This document shows positions 44,671 to 54,321 of a DNA stretch of 64,000 nt, piece by piece. Source of the stretch: Terriglobia bacterium (GTDB lineage: Bacteria; Acidobacteriota; Terriglobia; Terriglobales; Acidobacteriaceae); assembly GCA_020073015.1 (NCBI GenBank), contig JAIQFZ010000001.1, forward strand, positions 57,763 to 121,762, given 5' to 3'. The notes under the pieces are model-generated. The model searched no databases. It saw only the letters and a program-made list of their open reading frames with translations, and had not been told where the DNA came from. Numbering within the stretch: position 1 is the first letter of the stretch; the number at the start of each line of letters is the position of its first letter. Position numbers and translations under genes: made by a program.

Positions 44671-45345
44671 ATGAACCTGTTGCAATGGTTCAACCAGCAC
44701 GCTATCTCGTTCACCCTGATCCTGGCCTACATTCCCTTGATTGCGACCGTGGTGACCACCATCGTCAGCCTCATCCTGGCGCGCGCCACGTTGCGCTACA
44801 CGGCGTCCAGCGACCGGAGTCTGGCGCTCGCCCGCGAGCAGTTCGAGCGCGAATGGGCGCCGGAGTTGCATATCAAACTGGAGCAGCTGTCCGCCCACGA
44901 CGCAAAAATCCTGGTTACGAACCTCGCGAAAATCTCTGTCCTGATGCAGATGGTTCAACTGCGCAAGTTGTCGATGGTCGTCCCCTCTTTGCGATACTTC
45001 CTCAACGAGCCGCTGGTTGGTGGCACTACTTGGAGCGAGGATCTCGGGAAGCGCTTCTTTGCCTGCACCGGCGAGAACTACGAAGGCCAGATTGCCGTCT
45101 CCATAACCTTCTATGCAGCCGGCCGCATGTACCGTACCGACTGGTTCCGTTTTCAGATCCAGGTCCACAATAGCCAACTTCTTCGGCTCGAGCCCGTGAA
45201 TATCTCCGCGCGCCGCGTGCGGGTACTCGAATCCCGCAACGGCACGGGAAGCACCCGCCGCGAGTTCGTGAGGGACGTGGTCGCAGACGCCGCCAAGAGC
45301 GACGGCGAACCGGCTACACCGGCCATCGGCTCGCGGGAGCGCTGA
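44671..45345 (+). CDS. Single-pass membrane protein, function unknown
   Basis: 224 aa from ATG 44671, after an AGGAGG at 44654. One transmembrane helix (LILAYIPLIATVVTTIVSLILA, residues 16-37), a short charged coiled region (SSDRSLALAREQFEREWAPEL), then a soluble beta-rich cytoplasmic domain. This layout resembles small effector-type or toxin-associated membrane proteins, but nothing adjacent supports that. Confidence 0.7.
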   Translation: MNLLQWFNQHAISFTLILAYIPLIATVVTTIVSLILARATLRYTASSDRSLALAREQFEREWAPELHIKLEQLSAHDAKILVTNLAKISVLMQMVQLRKLSMVVPSLRYFLNEPLVGGTTWSEDLGKRFFACTGENYEGQIAVSITFYAAGRMYRTDWFRFQIQVHNSQLLRLEPVNISARRVRVLESRNGTGSTRREFVRDVVADAAKSDGEPATPAIGSRER

Positions 45346-45417
45346 ACGGCCCCGCCAGCTCCTCTCGCGTTTGCCGGGTGCGCGGCGCGGCCCGATTATG
45401 AGATAAGTTAAGAAGCC

Positions 45418-45849
45418 ATGCCCCCGCGCAAAGTCCTCTTCCTCTGCACCGGAAACTCCTGCCGCAGCCAGATGGCGGAAGGCTGGCTCCGCCACTACGC
45501 CCGAGACCGGGCCGAAGTTTTCAGCGCCGGCACAAGACCCGCCGGACTGAATCCCAAGGCCGTCACCGTGATGCGCGAAGCCGGCATCGACATTTCAGGC
45601 CAACGTTCCAAGCATGTTGACGAAGTAGCGAAAGAAGACTTCCTGTTCGTGATCACCGTCTGCGACGCTGCGCGCGAGCAGTGTCCGGTCTTTCCCGGAG
45701 CGCTCTATCAATTGCATTGGAGTTTTGATGACCCAGCGGGAGCCACCGGATCCGACGAGGAAAAACTAGTGGTGTTTCGCAGAGTGCGCGATGAAATCGC
45801 CGAACAAGTCCGAACCTTCGCCCAACGCGAGGGCTTCAACCCTCGCTGA
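45418..45849 (+). CDS. arsC: Arsenate reductase, thioredoxin-coupled LMW-phosphatase type
   Basis: 143 aa. The phosphatase loop CTGNSCRSQ (Cys 10) is followed by the two resolving cysteines in TVCDAAREQCPVFPG, as in S. aureus-type ArsC. It reduces arsenate to arsenite. No arsR, arsB or acr3 is next to it. Confidence 0.92.
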   Translation: MPPRKVLFLCTGNSCRSQMAEGWLRHYARDRAEVFSAGTRPAGLNPKAVTVMREAGIDISGQRSKHVDEVAKEDFLFVITVCDAAREQCPVFPGALYQLHWSFDDPAGATGSDEEKLVVFRRVRDEIAEQVRTFAQREGFNPR

Positions 45850-45888
45850 CCTTATCGAGTGCTGACGCTCTGAGAACCGAGACCTTCC

Positions 45889-46614
45889 CTACTTCAGCGC
45901 CGCCGCCCGCCGCTGCGCCAGCGACGCTGCCTCGGTCGAGGGGTTCTCTTTCTGCACCTGGTCGTAGATCCTTTTGGCCTCCACCAGTTTCTGCTGCGCC
46001 TCGTACAGCCCCGCCAGTTCCAACTGCGCGGTGACCTTGCTCACGGTGCTGGTGGGCTTGTCGGCCAACTGCTTGTAGAGATCGACCGCCTGCGCGTCCT
46101 TCTTCTCCGCCCGATACACAGAAGCCAGCGCGAACTTGCTCAAGGCGGCCAGTTCCTTGTTCCGCAAACCAGCGGTCGTCTGCAGGTTCCGTTCCGCTGC
46201 CGCGTTGTCGTTGAGTTGGGCGCAAGAGAGTCCAACAAAATACCGCGCCATATCCGCTGTGCGGGTGCGGGGATACTTGTCGACGATCGCTTGGAACTCC
46301 TTCCGCGCCGCAGTCGCGCGTTCCTCGAGGGACGCGTAGCTCTCCAAACCCGGCTGCGGAGGCATGCCCGCCGGCCGCACCGGCGCGTCAAACGTGCGCA
46401 CGGCCGTGGTCAGTTCGCCGCTCGCCTTCTCATCCTGCATGTTCAGGTAGTACCAGCCGCCCACCGCGATCGCCGCCACGGCCATCACTACAATCGCCAC
46501 AGCGATCAGTTTGGACTGGTGTTCGACCGTCCAATGGACAGTCTTTTCCGCCGCTTCCAGTGTCGCTTTGCTGAAGCGGTCCTCTTTCAGTTGATGCCGG
46601 GTCTCTGCGCGCAC
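45889..46614 (-). CDS. YfgM-like membrane-anchored TPR protein
   Basis: 241 aa. A cytoplasmic N-terminus, one helix (LIAVAIVVMAVAAIAVGGWYY, about 35-55) and a periplasmic TPR domain (DKYPRTRTADMARYFVGLSC; ALSKFALASVYRAEKKDAQA; QLELAGLYEAQQKLVEAKR). YfgM-type proteins assist periplasmic chaperones near SecYEG. Family assignment by architecture. Confidence 0.8.
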   Translation of the reverse strand: MRAETRHQLKEDRFSKATLEAAEKTVHWTVEHQSKLIAVAIVVMAVAAIAVGGWYYLNMQDEKASGELTTAVRTFDAPVRPAGMPPQPGLESYASLEERATAARKEFQAIVDKYPRTRTADMARYFVGLSCAQLNDNAAAERNLQTTAGLRNKELAALSKFALASVYRAEKKDAQAVDLYKQLADKPTSTVSKVTAQLELAGLYEAQQKLVEAKRIYDQVQKENPSTEAASLAQRRAAALK

Positions 46615-46696
46615 AAGTTCCTTCTTCGCCCGAAGGCGAACTCACAAAACTTTAGTCTAACAGGCCCAAATTCCAAGCGTCTACCGCCTCCAGCTT

Positions 46697-46781
46697 CTGG
46701 TAGTGGCTGCATTTGAATTTTGAAATTTTTCGGGCTGTGGAAATCCAAAAATCAGAGGAGACAAATTCAGCCACTACCCAG
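46697..46781. repeat. Imperfect terminal inverted repeats with AT-rich centre
   Basis: CTGGTAGTGGCTGCATTTG (46697-46715) is the near-complement of CAAATTCAGCCACTACCCAG (46762-46781). The 46-bp centre is AT-rich, unlike the surroundings. This is MITE-like or a large hairpin at an mRNA end. Confidence 0.7.
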
Positions 46782-46916
46782 CTTCTTCTCGTGTGTCCCC
46801 TGTGACCTCTGTGGTTATGATTTTTGCGGTCACTGTCTCCAATGCGTGTGCGAGCCAAGGCGAGGCCGTTCCCGCAGCCACGATCCCAGAAATTGGCGTC
46901 ATCAGAGATGTTTCAT

Positions 46917-46942
46917 GTGTGGGGCGGGCATTTCTGCCCGCC
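46917..46942. repeat. Palindrome family B, intergenic copy
   Basis: GTGTGGGGCGGGCATTTCTG then CCCGCC; same element as in ddl (11824). Confidence 0.8.
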
Positions 46943-46968
46943 TCGCGGAGCGATGCTCCGCACCGACC

Positions 46969-47898
46969 CTAATTATGCTTGATGAACTTTTCGTTCTTCT
47001 GTCCGGTAAGCGAGTTGTACAAAGTCTCCAGATACGCATCCTCGGAGATGAACTCCCCCGAATACTTCTTCCACGGATCCAGCACCTTCTTTTCCTTCAT
47101 CTGCTCCAGCGTCATTTTCTTGTCGAGCGCATCCTGCACCGCGGCGCGTGTCTCCTTCAGCATCTTCACGTACGCGCGCACATCCTCCAGATTGGAAACC
47201 TGTCCGTGGCCGGGAATAATCTTCACGTCCGCCGGAAGCTGCGCAATCGCATTCTCGACGCCGCTGATCATGCCATCAATGCTGCCCCCGCTGTCGACAT
47301 CAATGAAAGGGAATCCGTAAGTCACGAAGTCATCGCCCATGTGCACCACGTTCGACTTCGGAAAATAGATGACCGAGTCACCGTCCGTGTGTCCCGCCGG
47401 GAAGTGCAGCGCCCGGATGTCCTCGCCATTCAGGTGCACGGTCACGTCGTGATCGAAGGTGATGATCGGAAGCGCACCGTTCGGTTGGGGCTTGTGCTCA
47501 AGATGTACCGATCCGCCATTGCCCGCGGAGCCGCCCTGCTCCAGACGCTTGCGCACGTTGTCATGCGCGATGATCGGCGCCTGCTTCTGAAAGAACTCGT
47601 TCCCGCCCGTGTGATCCTCGTGATAGTGCGTGTTGATAACGAAGCGCACCGGCTTGTCGGTAATGCCTTTGAGCGCGGCCTGGATCCTGTCGGCCAGGGG
47701 AGCGTACTGATCATCCACCACCACAATGCCGTCATCGCCAACCGAGGCGCCAATGTTCCCGCCCGCTCCCTGCAGCATGTAGACGTTGCCTGCAACCTTA
47801 GAAACCTTGATCTGGACTTTGCTGAAGTCATGCTCTTGGGCGCACAAGAGACTGCCAGCGAACAGCACAAGTGCCGCCACTCGAAATACGAAGCGCAT
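46969..47898 (-). CDS. Periplasmic metallo-beta-lactamase-fold hydrolase
   Basis: 309 aa with a signal peptide (residues 1-20, LVLFAGSLLCAQ). Metal-binding HxHxDH is seen as NTHYHEDHTGGNE, with further ligands in FPAGHTDGDSVIYF and GHG near 245. The family covers thioesterases, glyoxalases and quinoprotein-relay type hydrolases. The substrate is unknown. The C-terminal helical part (KKMTLEQMKEKKVLDPWKKY) is typical of Acidobacteria members. Confidence 0.9.
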   Translation of the reverse strand: MRFVFRVAALVLFAGSLLCAQEHDFSKVQIKVSKVAGNVYMLQGAGGNIGASVGDDGIVVVDDQYAPLADRIQAALKGITDKPVRFVINTHYHEDHTGGNEFFQKQAPIIAHDNVRKRLEQGGSAGNGGSVHLEHKPQPNGALPIITFDHDVTVHLNGEDIRALHFPAGHTDGDSVIYFPKSNVVHMGDDFVTYGFPFIDVDSGGSIDGMISGVENAIAQLPADVKIIPGHGQVSNLEDVRAYVKMLKETRAAVQDALDKKMTLEQMKEKKVLDPWKKYSGEFISEDAYLETLYNSLTGQKNEKFIKHN

Positions 47899-48082
47899 TG
47901 GATCTCACCCCTGAGAGAGGGAATTGTAAATCAAGCGCCGTGTCTTCGCTCCTCCCCGGTCTTTCCTTCTCATTTCAAGTGTCTTCCTGAGCGAAGCGAA
48001 GGATCCATGCATTCTGTTTGCACCATTCCGAGGTTGCTTGCCAGAAGCCAGCGGCTAGAAGCTAAGTAGCAAGCAGCTGACT

Positions 48083-48658
<576 letters not shown>

Positions 48659-48815
48659 GACTCATTCTACAAGGTGGCAGGCGATGTCATCGGCGGACCC
48701 TGGCAGGGGTCTTCCGCCCACCGGCCTCGGCCCGAGTGCGCACCAGATGCCGTGCGCGAAAGCCTTGACAGGCAAGTTCTTAACCGCCATGCTTACATCC
48801 ATCCCCGGAGGTTGC

Positions 48816-49148
48816 ATGGCCGAAACGAAGCAAGAAAACGACAAACGGGCCACCCGACGGTTCGCGCTTCGTCTCCCCGTCAGCGTTCGCTACGACGAGA
48901 ATGGGCAGGAGCACACTGCGCAGACCCGCGATGTAAGCGCTCGCGGCATCTGCTTCTATGTCGATTCGGCCATTCAGGCCGGCTCTGCTCTTGATTTCAC
49001 CCTGACCCTGCCCCCTGAAATCACGCTGACAGAAAGCATCCGCGTGCGCTGCAAAGGCCGCGTGGTGCGGGTCGAAAGCGGTGGCTCGAACGGCAAACTG
49101 GCGGTCGCGGCGGTCATCGACGAATACGAGTTTTTGGCCGACACCTGA
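48816..49148 (+). CDS. PilZ-domain protein
   Basis: 110 aa, a single PilZ domain: RRFALRLPVSVRY (RxxxR region) and TRDVSARGICFYVDS, matching (D/N)xSxxG. It should bind c-di-GMP. ATG 48816 has a GGAGG nearby (48806). Its N-terminus is Lys/Arg-rich. Partner unknown. Confidence 0.88.
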   Translation: MAETKQENDKRATRRFALRLPVSVRYDENGQEHTAQTRDVSARGICFYVDSAIQAGSALDFTLTLPPEITLTESIRVRCKGRVVRVESGGSNGKLAVAAVIDEYEFLADT

Positions 49149-49186
49149 TCGTCCGCGCGCGCTTTTTCCCTGGACGCCTGAGTGAT

Positions 49187-50689
49187 ATGGTGGACTCGAG
49201 TGTCTCTGTGAAAAGCTCGTGGCGGAATTCTGGTTCCCGGCAATCATTCACCCTCATTCGCCAGCATGGGTGGGTTCCGATTCGGACGCGTTCCAGGCAG
49301 ATTTGCGGCCTCCTCGTCTTGGCCGTGTTCGTGCTTGCGACCCCTTGGGCTCGCGCTCAAGCGAACGTCCGACCCAGTGCCTCCCCGCCCACCATCCCAG
49401 TGGTTAAGAGCTTTCGGATTGTGCAGGAAAAAGATGGCCCGGCAGTCGAGATCCTCTCGACCAAACCGCTGATCCCTTCGATTCAGGCCATCGACAATCC
49501 TCCCCGCCTGGTGATTGATCTGCCCAACGCAAGACTGGAAGCCCCGAAACGGATCCGCGTGCAGGCCGACCAGATCACCACGCTGCGCGGCGACCAGTTT
49601 CAGGCCAATCCACCCGTGGCACGCATCGTCCTTGATCTCGAAGCCCAGCGTTCCTATACCTGGGACGCCGCCGGCAACCGCCTGGTGGTGCATCTGGGTA
49701 AGAATCCCAGCGCCCCTAGTCAATCGCCGTTTCAAGCGCCCTCGGTTCCGAGCCTGTCGCCGTCTGCGCAGCCGCCCGCAGTCGCGACCGTGCGCACGAG
49801 TTCACCGCTGGCCGTGGCGCAAAGCAGTCTAGCGTCGGGCGCCGCCGTCACGGCCGCTGACGACACAACGGTACTCGGGCTGTCGCGGGGCGGCGAAGTG
49901 CACGTTTGTCCGGGGACCACGGTATCGGTGACCCCTTCGCAGAACGGTCATAATGTGATGCTCGGCATGAGCACGGGCGCGATGGAGGCACACTTCACGC
50001 TCGACGCATCTTCGGACTCGCTCATGACGCCGGATTTCCGGATTCTGATGGCCGGGCCGGGAGAATTCCACTACGCGTTCAGTGCCGACCGCCAGGGCAA
50101 CACGTGCGTGCGCACATTGCCTGGCAATACCGCCTCGGTCATTGTTTCCGAGTTGCTGGGGGACCGCACCTACCAGGTGAAGGCAACCGATCAACTGGTG
50201 TTTCGCTCCGGCCAACTCGATCGTGTGGATATGGCTGTACCGCTAGAGTGCGGGTGTCCGCCACCCCGCCAACCCGCATTGCGAGCGGTCAACAATCTTA
50301 CAGTGGCGAGCGAGACGCCACCGGGAAATCCGATTCCGGCCAGCGCGAGTCCGACCCCAAGTGTGGCGATGGCCCCGAGCGTAGATAAGGCAACGAGCGC
50401 GGCGCCCACAACGGACACGCCCACCAACCACGCGACCCCCGAGCTTCATGTGCAGGTGGAAGCGCCTTTTGTATTCCATGCCAAGGGCCCTCCGCCGGCT
50501 CCGGTGGAGGACGTGCGAGCATTGCCTCTGGACTCCCGTCCCGTGGCCGCACCCGCCTGGAATGCGCCACTCCCTCCACCCGCTCTCGAAGCGCAAAGAC
50601 GGTCCGCAACAACGACGCCGGCCAACTCGGGACCGAAGCGCTCATTCTTCCGGAAGCTGCGTGGATTCTTCGCAGCGATCTTTCGCTGA
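49187..50689 (+). CDS. Secreted AMIN-domain protein with FecR-like domain
   Basis: 500 aa. The signal hydrophobic stretch (GLLVLAVFVLATPWARA) starts near residue 42, so the leader is long. An AMIN domain (about 70-170, DGPAVEILSTKPL; LVIDLPNARLE; QITTLRGDQFQANPPVARIV) is followed by a Pro/Ser linker. A FecR-like beta region follows (about 225-355, LSRGGEVHVCPGTTVSVTPS), then a disordered Pro/Thr-rich tail ending in basic residues (PKRSFFRKLRGFF). AMIN domains target periplasmic proteins to the envelope. Confidence 0.82.
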   Translation: MVDSSVSVKSSWRNSGSRQSFTLIRQHGWVPIRTRSRQICGLLVLAVFVLATPWARAQANVRPSASPPTIPVVKSFRIVQEKDGPAVEILSTKPLIPSIQAIDNPPRLVIDLPNARLEAPKRIRVQADQITTLRGDQFQANPPVARIVLDLEAQRSYTWDAAGNRLVVHLGKNPSAPSQSPFQAPSVPSLSPSAQPPAVATVRTSSPLAVAQSSLASGAAVTAADDTTVLGLSRGGEVHVCPGTTVSVTPSQNGHNVMLGMSTGAMEAHFTLDASSDSLMTPDFRILMAGPGEFHYAFSADRQGNTCVRTLPGNTASVIVSELLGDRTYQVKATDQLVFRSGQLDRVDMAVPLECGCPPPRQPALRAVNNLTVASETPPGNPIPASASPTPSVAMAPSVDKATSAAPTTDTPTNHATPELHVQVEAPFVFHAKGPPPAPVEDVRALPLDSRPVAAPAWNAPLPPPALEAQRRSATTTPANSGPKRSFFRKLRGFFAAIFR

Positions 50690-50697
50690 CCTTCATG

Positions 50698-50724
50698 TAG
50701 CACCGGCATCTTGCCGGCGGCACT
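50698..50724. repeat. Palindrome family C, intergenic copy
   Basis: GTAGCACCGGCATCTTGCCG then GCGGCAC, 10 nt after the AMIN gene's stop. Confidence 0.75.
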
Positions 50725-50813
50725 ACTCTTGGCACTAGTGTGTAGGCGGCTGAGCATAGCTTGGTACGTCTCGTGCATCTAAATAAAGGCAACCCGCACG
50801 CGGGAGACTCAAG

Positions 50814-51341
50814 ATGCGCAAACTGTCAATGGCTGTTTTGTTTCTGGCGCTGTTCGCTGGTGCTGCATCCGCACAAAGACCAACTCGCGGAAATATGTTC
50901 TTCGGCTACTCCTACGACCGCACGCCCATCGTTCAAAATGACGGCAGCAATCTGAATGGATGGGACGCAACGCTGGAAGGTAAGTTCGCACCCTGGGTCG
51001 GACTCGTCGTCGATATCGATGGCCACTACGGCAGGCGCAATTTTGGCAGCGCCAGCGCCGATGTGGCTGCACATAATTTCCTCTTCGGCCCGCGAGTCTC
51101 CGTGCAAGTCGAGCGCTTCCGTCCATTCGCCGAATTGCTGTTTGGCGCAGGGCACATCAGTCGAAGCAATGGGATCTCCGATTCGAACACTTCGTTCGCG
51201 AATGGACTTGGCGGTGGACTGGATTATCGGATTGCCGGGCCGGTAACACTCCGAGGACAGCTCGATTGGATCAATACTCGTTTCTATGGCCAGGGCCAGA
51301 ATGGCGTGCGCTTCTCGACGGGAGTGGCAATTCACTTCTAG
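50814..51341 (+). CDS. Outer membrane beta-barrel protein
   Basis: 175 aa with a signal peptide (residues 1-20, FLALFAGAASA). Alternating amphipathic strands end in an aromatic residue (GVRFSTGVAIHF), as in OmpA/OprF-like 8-strand barrels. Motif NMFFGYSYDRT at the start of the barrel. Function unknown. GGGAG precedes the ATG. Confidence 0.82.
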   Translation: MRKLSMAVLFLALFAGAASAQRPTRGNMFFGYSYDRTPIVQNDGSNLNGWDATLEGKFAPWVGLVVDIDGHYGRRNFGSASADVAAHNFLFGPRVSVQVERFRPFAELLFGAGHISRSNGISDSNTSFANGLGGGLDYRIAGPVTLRGQLDWINTRFYGQGQNGVRFSTGVAIHF

Positions 51342-51552
51342 ACTGGCTTGTTTTCTGAGGACACCGGCCTGGCGACGAAGAGGCCGAGCGCCCCGCTACG
51401 CAGCTTTACAAATCGTTAACTAACTTTGCAAAATCTTCACCAATCAAGACACAACATTCTTCTGGGAAGGGGTTTAATAAAGCAAGCACAAGTTTCCCGG
51501 CTGCACACTCGTGGACCTTGCTGTTGAAGTTTCCGAAACAGGAGGTAGTGCG

Positions 51553-52737
51553 ATGCCACCCAGCGACCACTTCCGGCGAATCCTTTCTCAGTGTTCGTTC
51601 CTGACTCTTCCCAAGTACAACCTCGTGTTGGGCATTCTGGTTCTCTTTCTCGCTGGCTGCTCGTGCCTGGCGCAGGAACAGTCCCCACCCCCTGCGGTGG
51701 CAGACGCGCCGGCGGGCGCGCCGAACGCGGAGGCAATCGCGAAAAACAACTTGCTCGTGCCCGCCGGGACCAGGATTGCTCTCGTGCTCACGCATCCGGT
51801 CCAGAGCAGGTACATCCATCGCGGAGACGACATCTACGCCCAAATCACTTCCCCCGTCACCTCCGGCAACGAGGTCACGATTCCGCCCGGCACATTCATT
51901 CAAGGCAAAGTGGACCGGCTCGAACGGAAAGGTGGACGCGGCGAACTGCATCTTCAATCCATGGCGATCACTTTCCCCAACGGCTACGTGGCTCCCGTTT
52001 CCGGCCCCGTGACCCTGGAGAGCGATGACGGGTATGCCCTGAAGGACCCTGGCAAGGGACGGATCGTCGGCGCATTTGCGCTGCCGGCAGCGGGCGCGGG
52101 CCTGGGCGCGTTAATTGGTCATTCTGTGGGCGGAAATGGAACGAACGTCAACGGAATGAACTACAATCCCGGCGGCCTGAAGAGCACCGCCATCGGCAGT
52201 ATGGTCGGCTTGGCCGCCGGTGGTGTGGCCTCGCTCGTGATGCTCACGAGTTCCCACAATTTTTATCTCGACGTAGGATCGCCAGTCGAGATGGTCCTGC
52301 AGCAGCCCCTGTCTCTGGAACGGGATCAGGTGGCCGACGGGATCACTCAGTCGAAGACCCATCCGGTGCAGGCGATCGCCGCGCGCCCACAGCCGCCGCC
52401 AACCACCAACACCAGCACCTCTCCTTTTGATTGCCCGGCCGGTCAGGAATACTGCCACGGAAGCTGCGTGAACACCGCCAGCTTTATCGGTGATTCCAAC
52501 AACTGCGGCCGATGCGGAAACCACTGCTCCTTCTCGGAGTCGTGTACCGGCGGCTCTTGCTCGTGTGGCCCCGGCTACACCTCGTGCATGGGCTCGTGCG
52601 TCAGCCAGGCCTCACTCATGAGCGATTCCAGTAACTGCGGGCGTTGCGGCAACCGCTGCTCGATCGGTGAGAGCTGCATGGGCGGGTCGTGCATGAGGAC
52701 TACGCCCTGCCCACCTGGCGATATCACCTGCCACTGA
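51553..52737 (+). CDS. Lipoprotein with Cys-rich tandem repeats
   Basis: 394 aa from ATG 51553 with AGGAGG 7 nt upstream. A lipobox LFLAGCS gives lipidated Cys near residue 35. The middle region (about 60-250) is a beta-rich domain with a Gly-rich glycine-zipper-like stretch (AAGAGLGALIGHSVGGNGTN). The last 100 residues hold two repeats of about 45 aa, each with DSxNCGRCGNxCS and ESCxGGSC. Such modules are known from myxobacterial surface proteins. Probably surface-exposed and disulfide-bonded. Confidence 0.78.
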   Translation: MPPSDHFRRILSQCSFLTLPKYNLVLGILVLFLAGCSCLAQEQSPPPAVADAPAGAPNAEAIAKNNLLVPAGTRIALVLTHPVQSRYIHRGDDIYAQITSPVTSGNEVTIPPGTFIQGKVDRLERKGGRGELHLQSMAITFPNGYVAPVSGPVTLESDDGYALKDPGKGRIVGAFALPAAGAGLGALIGHSVGGNGTNVNGMNYNPGGLKSTAIGSMVGLAAGGVASLVMLTSSHNFYLDVGSPVEMVLQQPLSLERDQVADGITQSKTHPVQAIAARPQPPPTTNTSTSPFDCPAGQEYCHGSCVNTASFIGDSNNCGRCGNHCSFSESCTGGSCSCGPGYTSCMGSCVSQASLMSDSSNCGRCGNRCSIGESCMGGSCMRTTPCPPGDITCH

Positions 52738-52776
52738 GGAAAACATCGATAAGCGTACTTGCCCGATTAGGTCACG

Positions 52777-53226
52777 TCACTGCAGAGGTTCGAAGGGCTG
52801 GGATTGAACGCCGGGTGCTGCCAACGCCTCCTCCAGACTGCGCACGACTTGCAGCAGCGGTCGGGTAGGCTCTCCCATGATCTGAAACATGCGAGCGAGA
52901 CCGAATCCAAGTGCGGTCGGGGCAACGATAATGCGAGGGCGCCGCAATGCGTCCGGCATCGATGGTTCCTGCCTGGCCAGCTGGCGGATAAAATCGGGGG
53001 ACACCGCAAACGCAGTAACGGATGAGCAGTCGAAAATACCCGCGCTGGCATCAGTCGCGATCGAATATTTTCGAATCGCCCGGTAAACCTCTGCCGCCAA
53101 CTCATCCGTGAACCGCCCCTCGATTCGGAGCAGCAGGATTTTGTTCGCTGGGTCGAACTCGGCTCGGAACCCCATTGCGGTCGGAATTTCCTTTTTGGGA
53201 CTCGAGAACGGCGGGTCATTGTACAT
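52777..53226 (-). CDS. SpoIIAA/STAS-like protein
   Basis: 149 aa from ATG 53226; MGFRAEF a few codons in may be the real start. The segment GFRAEFDPANKILLLRIEGRF and FDCSSVTAFAVSPDFIRQLA resemble SpoIIAA-like/STAS-type domains that bind lipids or partner proteins. Function not assigned. It is divergent from the tail-tube gene. Confidence 0.7.
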   Translation of the reverse strand: MYNDPPFSSPKKEIPTAMGFRAEFDPANKILLLRIEGRFTDELAAEVYRAIRKYSIATDASAGIFDCSSVTAFAVSPDFIRQLARQEPSMPDALRRPRIIVAPTALGFGLARMFQIMGEPTRPLLQVVRSLEEALAAPGVQSQPFEPLQ

Positions 53227-53425
53227 CCGTTTTGTCCTGCTCGACGACCTGGAAACCTTGTTTACATCAACAATCAACCCCGTTGTCGCAGGGACGCCGC
53301 GCGGGTGGGACGCAGCGACATCGAGACTGCCCTCATTGACCGAGTCGGGTTCCCTACTCGGTTTCAAATCGGCCGCTATATACTTCGGACGATGGCATCC
53401 GCTGCCGTCGCAAAGGAGGCCCATC

Positions 53426-53887
53426 ATGCCGCCAGTATTCCGCAACGATCCCTACCCCGCCTACAACTTCGAAGTGGTGGTCGCCGGCATCAGTGACGAC
53501 GGAAGAAGCGTGAAGGGTTCGTTCCACGAAGTGGCAGGCCTGGAGGCCGAAGTGGACGTGATCGAATACCGCAACGGCAGCGAAAGCAACACGGTGCGCA
53601 AGCTGCCGGGGTTGACCAAGTTCACCAACATCACGCTGAAGCGCGGGATCGTCGGCGACTTGACCTTCTGGAACTGGCTGCTGGCCGCCATGCAAGGCAA
53701 CGTGCAGCGCGCCTCCGTCGCCATCATCTTGCTCGATGAGAATCGTAATCCGGTGATGCGCTGGAACTTCATCCGTGCCTGGCCGTGCAAGTGGACGGGG
53801 TCCGTGTTGAATGCCAAATGCAACGAAGTCGCCATAGAAATCCTGGAGATTTGCCACGAAGGCATGGCGATTGACGGCCAGGCCTGA
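53426..53887 (+). CDS. Phage-like tail tube protein (contractile injection system)
   Basis: 153 aa of the TIGR02241 phage-tail-region family, the inner tube of phage tails and extracellular contractile injection systems. It shows RNDPYPAYNFEVVVAGI, EVAGLEAEVDVIEYRNG, VRKLPGLTKFTNITLKRG, RWNFIRAWPCKW and NEVAIEILEICHEG. AAAGGAGG lies 6 nt upstream. No sheath, baseplate, spike or ATPase gene is nearby, so it is an isolated copy. Confidence 0.88.
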   Translation: MPPVFRNDPYPAYNFEVVVAGISDDGRSVKGSFHEVAGLEAEVDVIEYRNGSESNTVRKLPGLTKFTNITLKRGIVGDLTFWNWLLAAMQGNVQRASVAIILLDENRNPVMRWNFIRAWPCKWTGSVLNAKCNEVAIEILEICHEGMAIDGQA

Positions 53888-53907
53888 AGCAGCACTGGAA
53901 TCGCGTG

Positions 53908-54321
53908 ATGCCTTCGAAAACCGCAAGTAAACAGAAGGCGGCCCCCGATCCTGATCCCTACGTGATCGTGGATTTTGTGTTTGATCGCGGGCTGCTGTCG
54001 ATTGCGATCAAGAACATCGGCTCCCGGCCCGCGTTTGGGGTGCGGGTGGAGTTCAGTCACAAGCTGATGGGCGTGGAAGGCACGGTCGAAGTCTCCGCGC
54101 TGCCGCTTTTCAGTGCGCTGGAATTCCTTCCGGGCGGCAAGGAGATCAGCACGTTTCTCGATAGCAGCGCTTCGTATTTTCGCAGCCAACAACCGGAGCA
54201 GATCACGACCCGCATTTCATACCAGGACGCCCGCGGCGGAAGGTTCACGAATGCCATCCACCACAACCTGGAGATCTACCGCGCGATCGGCTATGGCATG
54301 CGGGCCAGCGGCGAAGAGTGA
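53908..54321 (+). CDS. Hypothetical protein following the tail-tube gene
   Basis: 137 aa from ATG 53908, 20 nt after the tail-tube stop, so they are likely co-transcribed. A single beta-sandwich-like domain: VDFVFDRGLLSIAIKNIGS, FGVRVEFSHKLMG, FLPGGKEISTFLDSSASYF. No signal peptide. Family not recognised. Confidence 0.7.
   Translation: MPSKTASKQKAAPDPDPYVIVDFVFDRGLLSIAIKNIGSRPAFGVRVEFSHKLMGVEGTVEVSALPLFSALEFLPGGKEISTFLDSSASYFRSQQPEQITTRISYQDARGGRFTNAIHHNLEIYRAIGYGMRASGEE

Larger units (their letters stand above)
46615..46968. other. Repeat-filled intergenic region
   Basis: No supportable gene in 354 bp. It holds an imperfect inverted repeat (46697-46781), a CCTGTGACCTCTGTGG repeat (about 46799-46814) and a family-B palindrome (46917-46942). 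Confidence 0.6.

Noticed and set aside
44514..45173. Overlapping 219-aa plus-strand frame
   Set aside because: It is out of phase with the 44671 gene, which has an AGGAGG site and a clear membrane helix.
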